A DNA stretch of 64,000 bases. It comes from Magnolia sinica. Lineage: Eukaryota > Streptophyta > Magnoliopsida > Magnoliales > Magnoliaceae. Below are positions 1 to 11,064 of this stretch, one piece after another (within the stretch, counting starts at the first letter, position 1; each line of letters opens with the position of its first letter). The stretch spans positions 56,201,528 through 56,265,527 of the forward strand of contig NC_080587.1 of NCBI RefSeq assembly GCF_029962835.1. Direction: 5' to 3'. A model generated the notes under the pieces. That model saw nothing but the letters and a program-made list of their open reading frames with translations. It had not been told where the DNA came from and searched no databases. Made by a program: the position numbers and the translations under genes.

Positions 1-2238
1 TGAGGTCTGGATACAGATCCTGGACCGCATCAATACAAGCATCGAAGCCACAGTTGTAAAACTTAGTAGCTTCAGCAGACCTCTTCTCTGAAGACTTATA
101 TGCATCTACTGTGGCAGCCACCGCCGAGGCCAGGGAGGCCACGTCTTCAGCTCATTGGGCATCCTTTGCCTGGGAGACTGCTCTGTGCAGCACTTCCGCC
201 GCCTTGGCTCTGGTCTGTTCCAGCACATCCCCCAATCGGGCGTTCTCCTTGGCGAGCGAGTCTGTATGAGCCCTGGCTCGGGACAACTCGGCTACATCAG
301 CACCGCATCGGGCTTCAAGATCACTCATGACCCTCTTTAGCTAGAGCTCACGTGCCCTCCCATTATTAAGCTACCGACGTAGTTCCGCCTGCTCCATCCG
401 GAGGAAGGTGGCCTCCTCTCGTAGGTTCCCAGCCTCTCCCCTAAGGGCTTCCACCTTGGCATCTTTCTTTGCGAGCTCCCTCAATCTCTCCCGAGTCAGA
501 AGGAGCCTTGGGATGAACTGAACAAAAATAAAAGAATGAGCATTCGAATGCAGTAAAAACTGAAGGTAAGAAAAGGTAATAAATGTACCCGGTAGAAGAT
601 GAAAACAATGTCATTGATGAAAGACTCGTCTGACTTGGTGAGAAGGCTTACTATCTGCTCCTCCGAGGCTTGCTTGGTAGCCCAGCGGACCAAGAAGGAC
701 ATATGATAGCTCGACTAGAACCTCTCCCTTCTCGTGCCCACCTGAGCCGACCCTGCCACCTCCCTGGCCCTAGTCCTGCTATTGCTGAGGCCTGAGGCTC
801 AGCCCTGAGATCATTCCCGACTTCGGGAGGGGAGAACATGGCGTCAGCCATCCGAATGGCCTCCTCCCATTCGGATGAAGATGGGACGGCTATGCAGGGC
901 TCGGGGGCTGTGGGAGGTGCTTTAACAACATGAGGGGCGGCGACGGGGGGAAGAGTGGGAGCCGGAACATTGTCAACAGTGACCTCAGTCGCAATAGGTG
1001 ATGCAGTGACAGAAATTGGGGCCGAGGGGCCCTCACCGCGAGGAGACGCCGGCCTCCTTCGAACAGTTGTCTTTATTCGGGGCTTAGCCCTCAACATCTC
1101 CTCCACTGTCAGGGCGGCCTTCCTCCTCTGAGACCCAGAAGCGTCGGCCATGCCTGCATATAAAGTAATGAATAAGCAAACGAAATAAGAGATTCGGTCC
1201 TTCCAAAGTAAGGAGTGAAAGGAAGACTTATTGAAAGAAGTGGGGAGCAGTTTGGACTTGTAGAGTCCGGACCAGTGAAGGTTGTTGGTCGTGATCAGGT
1301 CCTACCAAGAGCGGAGGTCTCTCGAGTGCGCCCTGGCCTTGGCAACCCTATTCTTGTAGTTCGAGGAGAGGAGAGGCAAACCTCTCAGGAAGTCTACCGA
1401 AATGAAAGAAAAACTTCAATCAAATCACAACAGACAAGGAAGGGTTGTAAAAAATAAAGAATGTATGAGGTCCGACCTGGAGTGGCAAATCGGGTGGGGA
1501 CCTAAGTCCTCAAGTTCACGAGCTTCGCTGCTGACACCTCCCATTTGTCCGAAGCCCAGAACCATTTGTTCTTTCAGTCCTTGTTAAAGGATGAAAGATT
1601 CATGACCAGCCCTGACCCCTTGTTGCCGCGAGTCGCGAAGTATTACCACGGCTCTTGGCTATCATGCTTGACTAGTACAAGCTTATCAACTCCTCTGGTG
1701 TTAGTTTCGGGTTCCCGACTTGACGCTAGATGATGTAAGAAGAGATCAAAACCCTCCAGGCATTGGGGGTGAATTGGCCAGGAGCCAGTCCCAAGAAGGC
1801 CGTCAGGGCTCGGACGAAGGGGTGCATAGGAAGTCGGAGCTCACATTGCAAATCGCAAAGGAAAATGGCAACTTCCCCTTCAGCAGGAGCACCGGCGGTG
1901 TCAAGGGGCTCTGACGCCCTTATATGCACAGAGTCCAAGATCTCGAACTCCGAGCGAATCCATCCCATTTGAGACTCTACCAGGGATAATCTCCGAGGCC
2001 CGCCCACTGGCAGGCATCTTAACATCATCGACCGTCGAGTCTCAAGGGGCTTGGGCAGTTTTCTTCTTGTCGGCCTGGCCAGTTCGAGTCCCCTCTTCTT
2101 TGCTTCTTCGGGATGGAGGAAAGAGAGGTATTGTTCTAAGGGGCCTTTAGATGCCCCTCTCCTATCATCCGAGCTTCCCAGCCTGAAGTCGTCATCCAAA
2201 TCATAGTCTTCTTGGACCATATCCAGATTGGACGACAT
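1..2238 (-). pseudogene. Antisense extra ORF of a Tat/Retand-type Ty3/gypsy element (broken, runs off window start)
   Basis: Read on the minus strand this is one decayed gene. Its N-terminal open block (2238-1726) is acidic and ends in a segment with EVAIFLCDLQ and LRLPMHPFVRALTAFLGL, which resembles the 'putative gypsy type transposon' family (PF04195-like). The reading continues with stops through about 1480-1640 (NLSSFNKD, KNKWFWASDKWE, one Trp codon now a stop). A second open block (1151-651) starts MADASGSQRRKAALT, just after an acceptor-like TTATATGCAG. A 71-base intron (588-518, GT-AG, in frame) separates it from a coiled-coil tail (RERLRELAKKDAKVEALRGE) that leaves the window. Known: Tat-lineage elements often carry such an ORF antisense between pol and the 3' LTR. 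The forward LTR at 2889 fits that exactly. Function unknown; not intact. Confidence 0.7.
518..588 (-). other. Short intron in the antisense ORF
   Basis: On the minus strand the exon ends TACCGG, the intron begins GTACAT and ends TTTTGTTCAG, and the next exon starts TTCATC. Removing the 71 bases joins ...VFIFYR to FIPRLLL in the same frame and leads straight into the coiled-coil tail. Confidence 0.55.
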
Positions 2239-2239
2239 C

Positions 2240-2871
2240 TCGTGGAGAAGAAAAAGGGGAAAGCACTAGGAAGGGGGACTCACCGGACGTTCACCGGGAA
2301 TCACCTTTGCTGGAAGCTCTGGATTGGTCGGAATCGCCTTGCCGGAAACTTCAAGTCGGTTAGAATCGCCCTCTCCAGAAATCGCCTCCTCAGATAACCA
2401 GCAACCACACGAATTTGAAACACATAAATGGGGAGCATCTTTGGAGTGTTGGGGTTTATTTAGCCTGTGAAGGATCCTTGCATTAATGACGAGGCATGAT
2501 GGCTGCAGTCGAATCGTCGCGAGCCGATTCCGGAGCACACGTGGCCATAGGGTACTAGCTCAAGCTCTGCTAGGTGGCGTGCATCTGACATTGGGTGATG
2601 AACTCTGGGTAGTAGAAGTGGTGCTCAGGCAGGGGAAATGTCGCTCAAACATCTCCCAGGGCATACGTGGCGGTTGACCATAAGTTCAACGACGATTCGA
2701 GATTTTAATCGTCGCTACGCGTCCGCTGGAGGTTAATTCGCGGATGAAAAAGCCCCGAGGAAGCGACACTTCGAACGAGGAAATCATGATTTCAGCTGCA
2801 CACATGGAAGATACGATGGGAAGCTGTTGATCTTCCACATGTGTTTACTCTTCGAGTCCGTGCCCGAACTT
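2240..2871. other. Non-coding stretch between antisense ORF and LTR
   Basis: No conserved protein is visible on either strand. It would contain the antisense ORF's upstream region and the 3' untranslated part of the forward element. Confidence 0.4.
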
Positions 2872-2885
2872 AGAGAGTAGGGGGC
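2872..2885 (+). other. Polypurine tract of the forward Ty3/gypsy element
   Basis: GAGAGTAGGGGG directly precedes the LTR start, as expected for plus-strand DNA priming. Its orientation shows that the LTR at 2889 is the 3' LTR of a plus-strand element. Confidence 0.55.
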
Positions 2886-3284
2886 TTCTATTATGGGAAG
2901 ATCCGAGCCCCTTAAATTTCGAGGTCTGACGCCATCTTAATCTGATCGGACACGTTAGGGTTAATTAAAATGGTGAAAACAACCGAAGGAAGATTCTTGG
3001 CCCAGCCCCAATCATGCTCATGCTCTGAGGTAGTCAGTACGGAGTATTCTGAGGCCGGGGCAGTCAATGCGAAGCTCAGATTGAAGCTTACTCGTGAGAT
3101 CTCAGGTCACCCCACCACTGATTGGCCAGTGACGGAATATTTGATTGCCCACGTCTATGCGACACCCATTATGAAGAAATCCAACTCAACGGGTTAAGTC
3201 ACTGGCCGAGCAAATATTTGATTGCCCATGCCTACCTTAGAGCTCAGAGGGGAGACCTCGAGAGTACCTGATAAACGAGTGATT

Positions 3285-3394
3285 CCGAGTCCGCCACGAG
3301 CTCGGATCGAAACTCATCCCGACCTCTGGACGCTATCCTCCGAGTCCGCCATGAGCCCGAACCGAAACTCATCCCGACCTCTGGACGCTATCCT
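3285..3394 (+). repeat. Two tandem 55-bp units inside the LTR
   Basis: Units 3285-3339 and 3340-3394 share CCGAGTCCGCC, CCGAAACTCATCCC (with a few changes) and CTCTGGACGCTATCCT. Confidence 0.75.
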
Positions 3395-3656
3395 CTGTAT
3401 ATTAGTCTAGGTCCGAGGCTCGGAGTCAGGACCTCTTTAGTCAGAGATCCCAAGCCGAGGCTGAAGTCGAATGCGAACATTCTTGTGTGCTAAACTAAGA
3501 AACTACCTTAAGGGAACATGGCCTATTATCTTGCCCGCAGATACGCACGATACGATACACGATCCCTAGATTACGAACAATATCTTCACGATCATAGTAT
3601 CCCACTAATTGAGTGAATCGTGCCGAGATTGACGGACCCAGACCATCCGATAGGTA

Positions 3657-3666
3657 GGTATAAATA
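3657..3666 (+). promoter_or_regulatory. TATA box of the LTR promoter
   Basis: GGTATAAATA lies in the expected place upstream of the R-like segment and faces right. Confidence 0.5.
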
Positions 3667-3904
3667 CAATGGGACTCCATTGCTACAGGTACGTAACATC
3701 TAGCACTCTCTCACTACACCCGAACTTAGACTCAGATTCCCTTGACCTGATTTAGGCATCGGAGGGTCACCTGCCTAGACCAGGGTCTCCTTTGCTCATT
3801 GTGGGTATGCAGGTTCAAGGCACTGAAGCGGTTAGGAGTTCGTGGATCGAAGTGGAGAGCCATCCAGATTTAGTCATCAATAGTTGATGAATTTGTCTCC
3901 ACAT

Positions 3905-4215
3905 AAATGACATTTAATCTTCATTCTTACAGATGTTGGGGAGTAGACTTGGGTACTATAATCCCAAACGTTGGTGGATGGGTCATCAGATGACATTTCT
4001 GCATAAGAAATTTTGTTAATAAAGAATAACATTTTTAGGAGAAGTCATAAAGCCAATATAATTTTTAAGAAATAAATTATAGTACAAAAATTATAGTACA
4101 TTCAAAATTTCAATGTCAATCTCAAGTACTCTACTCCAAAATGATAGAAATCAAAGTCTTACAGAACAAGTAATAAGATTCAGATATCCAAAATATTTAA
4201 AACAATGTTTAAAGT
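3905..4215. other. AT-rich stretch, probable 3' part of the split hAT element
   Basis: No coding sign. It lies downstream of the hAT stop on the minus strand. I could not find a terminal repeat matching the hAT-like end seen at 23345, so the hAT 3' terminus is missing or unrecognised. Confidence 0.3.
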
Positions 4216-4869
4216 TTAAACATATGAAGGTGCAGTGCCAGTTTCATCTAGACTCTCGGTCTCGTCCTCTTCATCATTATATTCATCAAATGAAATGCCA
4301 CCCCAAATTAGACATAACCAGTCTTGCCTACAAACGAGCGCTTCAATTGTTTTAGATGTAAGAGAGCTTCTATATTTGTTCACTACCCTACTATCAGTGT
4401 TAAATGCAGACTCTGATGCCACTGTTGTTATCATAATTGATAAAATATCTCGAGCTATCAACGACAGTATAGGGTGTTTTCCTTCACGAGCTCTAGTCTT
4501 CCACCAATCTAAAATGTCAAAGTCTTGGTTGGAGACCTTCATGAATGGCTCCTTGAGATATACATCTAATTCTGACTCATTTGTTTGCTGACTCTCTTCA
4601 TCTTATTCTAAGGTTGAGAAGTACTCATCGAGAAAATTGTCATCACTTATAGACAAACTGGAGTCACATTCATGCATAAGTTGTGTGTCCTGAATTCTGG
4701 CAGAATTACCCATATAAGAAGAGTACAATTCCTCAATTGCCACACGAACATTAGATATTTCAACTGCTGCTTTATCGAACAGATAAATCTTCTTATAAAT
4801 GTAACTAACCAGCCACATTTTGCAGTGAGGATTAAGTACAACAGCTAAAGTCATCAATAAGTGACATTC
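4216..4869 (-). pseudogene. hAT transposase, C-terminal part (split gene, part 2)
   Basis: Minus-strand reading. From the breakpoint at 4869 it runs CHLLMTLAVVLNPHCKMWL, the segment before the dimerisation region in plant hAT proteins. A stop/frameshift near 4600 follows, then DFDILDWWK, ARDILSIMITTVASESAF, RVVNKYRSSL and EALVCRQDWL. That last block is the hAT C-terminal dimerisation domain (PF05699-like) of the RICESLEEPER/DAYSLEEPER type. The rest of the protein lies about 15 kb away at 20335-21751. The TSD at this edge (CATTC) pairs with CATTT there, and removing the inserted element restores one reading frame across the joint. Dead: split, frameshifted and with internal stops. Confidence 0.85.
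4865..4869. repeat. Left target-site duplication of the Athila-like element
   Basis: CATTC, paired with CATTT at 20330-20334 (4 of 5 bases). It lies inside the hAT transposase. Confidence 0.65.
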
Positions 4870-6078
4870 TGTTCACAACTCCAAGTGTAGGGTCGCGATG
4901 TAGTAATAATCTCGGTAAAACTGAAGTTTAATCCACAGGGACTGATCTTGTGCATTTTTGAAATTAACTAAAAGTAGAACTAGAAAAAGTTGTAAAACTA
5001 ATTCTGAAGTGATTGATAGAGTAATTGTGAATTAAGTAATTAAAACTAAGAATTTAAAGGTGGGAACTAGGGTGCCAAGGATCTACTTGTGGTGATCACG
5101 GAGCCTCTTACTTGATGTATATAGCACAATTAGAATTGGAGTCCTATCCTATCCAATTGAAAAATATATCAATAAAACCAAATTTGAACTTCCATTGACC
5201 TAATTTTAAATGAAGGAGAACTATGATAATTGGTAGGGATTCCATCACCAAACCATCCCTGGGAAACAATGGCAAACAATAAGATTTACCAATCTCATAA
5301 TCTCAAATCAAGAAAAGAAGATACTCAAAGCTATTGCAAATCTACTGTAATTTGAGTCACATAACCATTAAAAACTGAAAGTATTCCTTAAATATTAAAT
5401 TAAAATCCATGGAATTCAACATAAACATGAATCAAAGCAATAGAAACATCTCATCATGCTACAAGCTTCACCTCTTAGCCCTAACTAAGAGGTTTATCCA
5501 ACCATAGACATGATTGGACTAAAGTCTCTTAAGAAAAATATGAAAATAACTAAGGAAGAAGAAGAAAAATTCTTGACGACGACTTCTCCACCCTTTTGCT
5601 CCACTCCTTAAACCCTATAAGATACTTAGGAACATCCTGGGGAGTCCTATTTATAGTTGTGGAACTCCAAATTTCGCACCTAGTTGAAAAAATCTAGAAA
5701 TCGCCTCAAATTTACGCAGTTTGCTAAAATAGACTTCACTCTGTGCAATTTCACAAAATGACCCATAGTTTTAGAATATGCTTTTTCAGGACGATTTCAT
5801 GATTCCTTTTCTTCACTTCAAATCTTTGATTCTCTTCATTTCTCACTTAGTTTTCTTGGATCTTTAGCATGTAGATTCTTCAATCTTAGTCTCCTAAGAT
5901 CTATCCATTGCCTTGGTGATTCTTGAGCATCAGATCCATGCTTTTAGCACCCTTTTCAATCCAAGCTCTTAAATTCACCCTGTAATACAAACATGAGTAA
6001 AATAGAACATTAAGCATTATCATGTTTATAAAACTAAGATATAAATGGGCGATAATATGCAATATTTGACCCTCAATA
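4870..6078 (-). repeat. 3' LTR of the Athila-like element
   Basis: Begins TGTTCACAACTCCAAG and ends ...GACCCTCAATA (CAACA in the partner). By eye, about 8% of bases differ from the partner over the first 260. A TATA box CTATAAATAGG reads on the minus strand at 5646-5656. Confidence 0.85.
5646..5656 (-). promoter_or_regulatory. TATA box in the 3' LTR
   Basis: CTATAAATAGG on the minus strand, matching the copy at 19871-19880 and agreeing with the leftward orientation. Confidence 0.5.
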
Positions 6079-7312
6079 TAATCCCCAACCAGCATTTTGC
6101 TAATCCCGAGCAAAGTATGCGAAAAATATTTTGAGAACCACAGGATAATTTCTATAAGCTCAAGTGGTTTAAAAAAAAACAATCCAGATAATAGAATTCT
6201 AAAATACAACAATATTGTGCATTACCTTCTCCTAAACTCTAGCACTCGGTAAGTTTCATAATCAAGTTCAAAGCATTAATCCTCCAATTAGAACAATTCC
6301 AAACATTGAGTTCCATGGGTGAAGGTTCAATTCTTCACTTTCATGATAACATTGATAGTTAGAAGAGCATTTAGGACAACCAAAAGCTAAACTGAAACTT
6401 GCCTTATAGTTCATCTTTTAATTCCCTCTTTTATTCCTCCAGCTTTTGATTTTTCCATCGATGGCTTTCACGTTATGTCAACCTTTTTAAAGATCTTTAA
6501 TAGGTAGCCTTTTTCGACGATAACTATTTTTTTAGTTGGGTATTATTATTATTATTTTAAACATGATGGACAAATTCCCCAGGTGGGTTCCTTTCATGCT
6601 AAATAATCACCAAGTTAACAATTCAATGTTGACTGAAGCTTTAATGTGACTGCTAGATGTGGCATGTGAAATTATGACTCGATCAATGTTTAAAACTTCT
6701 ACTCATGGATTAATAACTCAAACTTAATTTTGAGATCTCTTAAGTAACTAAACTCGAAGAGACATAAGGCATCAACATTAAACATCTTATAATTCTAATT
6801 TTTTAAAATTTTTCTAATTTTTCACAAATTTTGCTCAAAGACTAAGAAAACACTGATTAACTTGTCTAATCCTCACCCCCAACCTAAAATCTACATTGTC
6901 CTCAATGTAAAAGAAATAAGCATGTAATGCAAAAGAGGCAATGAAAAGAAAAGGGAAATTATGGAAAGATAATACCTTAAGAAGAAATTTTTAAAGCTTT
7001 TCCAATGATCTCAATGTGAAGATGAGTTAGCATAAAAAACTCAATAGATAATAAGCAAACTATCCTAAATAGCGGAAAGTAAATTATCATAATCCTAAAT
7101 TCTTTGAAAGCAGTAAACGTAATTAGGAAAACAGGAGAAAGCTACTCAGTCATGTCACAAGGTTCCTCCTCCGGCCAATATCTTGATAAATTTCTCAGTA
7201 GGTTTCTCAACAAGATCATCCAAAAGCCCTTTTTGTAATAGGCTTGGATATCTTGGAGCATAAATTTCTAGAAAAATTTATGAAACTCAGTATAAAGTTT
7301 CCTTTTAATCTC

Positions 7313-7786
7313 CTAAGGTGTCCAAAGTACATATGGTTCACCTAAGATATAGAAAGTTTCAGAGTTAGCAAAACATTGTGAATCAGAGACTACAAGTACA
7401 TAAAATTCAGAGAAATTCTCAGTAAGTGATGTAGTCTCAACATATTTTGAAGTTTCAAGCTTCGGTTCAACTTTCAACTCCTCCTCCCTTAATGGTAAAC
7501 ATTCAAGAATTGTGGAAGGAGGAGCTTCAGAATAAGGGTTCTCTCGGTCAGTAACAACCACCGAGATATTATTTTGCAAGGCATCCATTATTTCTTTTAT
7601 CATGAGATTATTTAAATCTGTAAAACATGCCAAGCAATCTTTTAGAGAGTTGAGATGGTAAGTTGAGAGAGGCTCATTTTCCACAATGAGGTCTATGATG
7701 ATATGCCCAATGATTCCTTTGTCTTCTCTTAGAATAGAGGGAAGCATGATCTTTTTCTCTTCACCTTGTTGAGAGTCAATTGTCAC
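7313..7786 (-). CDS. Acidic ORF of the Athila-like element, cut by the Copia insertion
   Basis: An open minus-strand frame of 157 codons starting MTIDSQQGEEKK. Its start codon is only where the frame begins after the Copia LTR edge, so the true N-terminus lies across the insertion. The protein is acidic and rich in Leu, Ser and Glu, with no catalytic motif. It is likely an internal piece of a gag-like or unknown polyprotein. I do not recognise a family. Confidence 0.4.
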   Translation of the reverse strand: MTIDSQQGEEKKIMLPSILREDKGIIGHIIIDLIVENEPLSTYHLNSLKDCLACFTDLNNLMIKEIMDALQNNISVVVTDRENPYSEAPPSTILECLPLREEELKVEPKLETSKYVETTSLTENFSEFYVLVVSDSQCFANSETFYILGEPYVLWTP

Positions 7787-10121
7787 TGGATACGGTGAAG
7801 ACCGCCTTAGTTGAAGTAGGAATATGCCAATATGTCCTAGAGGGGGGTGAATACGACTTTTTAAAGGTTTTATGGTTTATTTAAAATCTTATCACTCTAA
7901 TCCTAACAACAAGCATATATTAGGATTACTCAAAATTAACATTACCGGCTTCCAAGCCCAGTAGAGGATCCAATCACAAACTTACTTAAGAGATGAATAA
8001 TATGTAGGCTAGTTTATGATGGCTATGACTGTGTGTGTGAGGTGTGATCTCAGATAATCAAATATGAAGAGTATTTAAGGAAATCACACAAGCAAATATA
8101 ACACAATAGCAATCCTAAACACAGTCATTTTTATAGTAGTTCGACTACTTGTCTACTCCACTCCTGATAACCGCACTCAACCCTTGAGTGTACTGAATTT
8201 CACTAAGGTGGTTTCACACGGTTCACCCCAAACCTAAGGTTTTAAATCAGGTTCACCTTTAACCTTTACAACCTACACCTAGGCTGACTATTTATGCTCC
8301 CTGAGTAAGGGTCAACATATAACACCCTGTTTTAGGCACACTGGCCAAGGATCCATACAAGGAACCTAACTGTTTATGCTCTCACTAGCAAGGGTCAACA
8401 CAATGCACCCACTTTTAGGCACACTGGCTAAGGATGTTCCACAAGACCCTAACTGTTTATGCTCTCCACAGAGCAGGGATCAACACAACGCACCCACTAT
8501 GTACACTCCCGCCAGAGGCCTCCTAGAGGACTTGTAAGGGGTGAGAAATACTTTAAACCCAATCCTACAAAGGAATGATCACAAGGGTCCTTTGGACTCT
8601 AATAACTTACAGATAAGTAGATGAGTCCCTTTCAGTGCATTGAAGAAGATCTCTTCCTTTATTGACGAAGAATCTTCCGCTTCCTTGATCCGCAACTCAG
8701 ATGATGTACCAATACATGACGATGGGTTGGGTCAAGGTTAAGATAGAATCCTACTCTATTAAATATTTTCCTATAAGGAAGATAAGGTGATTTCAGTCAT
8801 TTATGCATTCAAGGGATCCCAGCTTAATGATTTGCCATTAAGGTGATAGTTGGAGGATCCTTGAATGCGGAAGTTTATTCCCCAATCCACTCTATTGAAT
8901 ATCAATGATAAGGGTGGATTGGAGGATGAACTCCCTTGAGAGAAAGGGCTTTAGGTAAATGATCTAAGGTTAAACACTTAAAAACACTCTCTTCTTTCTC
9001 TACCAGTAACCAATGACAAGCTCTTTATATATAAGCAAAAAGTTCCAACGAATATAAAACGGTCTTATTTATGACAGATTTCGATATCATCAAGGGTATA
9101 CTCTTAATTGCATCGACTGGCCGTTCGATGACACAAACTCAAATGTCATACGCTTTTGAAACTTTCTGCCAGTTGGTAGAGGAAATTAAAACACGCATCG
9201 ATGCCATCAAATTTTGAACTCCGATTTTATCGAGACGAGGATCGATTCCTTGACATTTGAAAATGAGAGAGACTTGCTTTGAAATATTTCAGGTTTACAA
9301 GAATGATCGAGGGACCTTCGATATCATCGAAATTTGAATGTCAATGATATGATAGCTGTGTCGACGCATCGATAAATTCAAGGGATTTTCGTTTAAGCTT
9401 ACTGGACAGTTTCTGTCCTTGTTCGATGCCATCGAAACTGTACCGATATCATTGATATTTGAATATCGATTCTATCGAGTGACCCTCGATCCTAGATAAA
9501 TTATCTTGAAATATTTTACTGAAAATCTTCTTGGCCATGACCGATAACATCGAGAGCCTTCTGATGTCATCGAGATTTGAACTTCGATGGTATCGAGGAG
9601 GGCTTCGATATATCGATGCACATATGATATTCTTAAGTGAAAATAGGGGCACTAGAGATCTTCCTGTCGATATTATCGAGTCACCTTTGATGGACTCGAG
9701 ATTCAAATATCGATGATATCGATAGGTATATCGATACATCAATAAATTCGTCCAGAGATATATGTGGTTGCTGGACATATTTTGTCCTCATATCGATGAT
9801 ATCGTTTAGACATCAAGGACATTGATAGTGCAGGTTGATCCTATCGACCAGTGTATTGATAAAATCGACAAAGCAAGAAAACTTAGAGATTTTCTGATTT
9901 TGAAAAAGTTTTCTTAACTTAAAAACCCTATGATGTTCTAACTTGTTTTAAGGGTTTAAATACCTGGTGTTATGAGACATGGGATGTGAGGATTAAATTT
10001 ACCTGTGGCGAGCTTGTGTACACATCTGGTTGAGGCAGACGCTTTGAATTGATCTTCTTATGAGGCTCTGCAGTCTAGCTGACTCAACACTCACGCTAAT
10101 TAACAAACCAAGGCACTTTCA
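7787..10121 (-). repeat. 3' LTR of the Sirevirus-like element (full length)
   Basis: Left end TGGATACGGTGAAG (a TG at 7781 is an alternative), right end GGCACTTTCA. It contains 481 bp more than the 5' LTR (about 8083-8565). A minus-strand TATATATAAAG at about 9024-9034 can serve as TATA box. The part from 9070 to 9860 is packed with TCGAT/ATCGA motifs. Confidence 0.8.
9070..9860. repeat. TCGAT/ATCGA-dense LTR segment
   Basis: Dozens of ATCGA, TCGAT and GATATC words occur, many as local palindromes such as ATCGATGATATCGAT, on a background of ordinary LTR sequence. The same segment in the 5' LTR is 16080-16880. Confidence 0.7.
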
Positions 10122-10133
10122 ATCTCCCCCTTT
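10122..10133 (-). other. Primary polypurine tract of the Sirevirus-like element
   Basis: AAAGGGGGAGAT on the minus strand, touching the 3' LTR. Confidence 0.7.
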
Positions 10134-10263
10134 GTTAATTACGTGACAAAATACCAAAACACCCTAGAAACAACTTCTATACTGACATCTTAAATTGTGT
10201 GTACATGTTCTTTACACAATTGTATAACGCTAACAATGTCATATACACAACACATTCAGAAGC

Positions 10264-10385
10264 TGCTCCCCCTATCTACAAACTCCCCCTATCTTGGTGC
10301 AGCTGCTCCCCCTAATACCTGCAACATCATTCACAAGCAAGGACACATTTCCTGTTGGGGTGTTTGAATCGTTCTCCCCCTTTTT
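10264..10385 (-). repeat. Extra polypurine-tract-like motifs
   Basis: AGGGGGAG-type motifs on the minus strand at 10264-10275, 10282-10293, 10304-10315 and 10371-10385. Multiple polypurine tracts upstream of the 3' LTR are a described Sirevirus hallmark. Confidence 0.6.
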
Positions 10386-11064
10386 GTCAGTCATTTGACA
10401 AAAGATAGCATAAGAGTAGATATTGACTGAAGATTGAAGCTTTAGGGAGAACCACTATTCAGAAAGCATACATAACAAAAATAGATGCATAACGATTAAG
10501 ACAGTAAATTTAGACATCTCATATTTGGATCCAATATATGCAGAGCAGACCAAGTAAGGTAGATAAATAGGTAAGCTGGACAAACACAACATTAAACGTA
10601 TCGCCTACCATCTGCAATATAAGCACAAACCACATAGACTTAGAGAAAACAGGTGAGCACTTATAGAAATATGGTAGAGAATAGGAAGGAATTATGATTA
10701 GCCATATTCAAAATATCCAAAACATATCTATACTGCCCAAGATTGACAGTAAATCAACAGTTATCCCAACAACATTACCAGGCCTATTTAAGGGCACCCA
10801 AAAATAACCATCAGTATTTAGCCTAACCATGGGCATATACAATCACAAAAAAAAAAAAAAAATGTTTGATTGTGCAGATTAGAGAGTTATCACATACACC
10901 CATGAGAGCGTAGAACATCTAAAAAGATATTGATGTTTATATGCAGAAATAAGAGTGAAGTGTATGTGACAGCATCCAGAGACCAGTGCTTATGGAGCCG
11001 AGGAAGATGGTGTCGTGTCGTCGCGCCAGCAAGTCATCAGATCAACCAATTGTTGTGTAGTCTG

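Larger units (their letters stand above)
2889..3902 (+). repeat. 3' LTR (or LTR remnant) of the Tat/Retand-type element
   Basis: It starts TATTATGGGAAG, apparently a mutated TGTTATGGG, right after the polypurine tract. It has a TATA box near 3657 and then a segment around 3750-3850 with CATCGGAGGG, a common feature of the R/U5 part of plant gypsy LTRs. The right end near CTCCACA is only approximate because no matching 5' LTR lies in the window. Confidence 0.6.

Noticed and set aside
1215..1457. Plus-strand frames in the first 3 kb.
   Set aside because: They are shadows of the minus-strand antisense ORF, whose residues match a known family.
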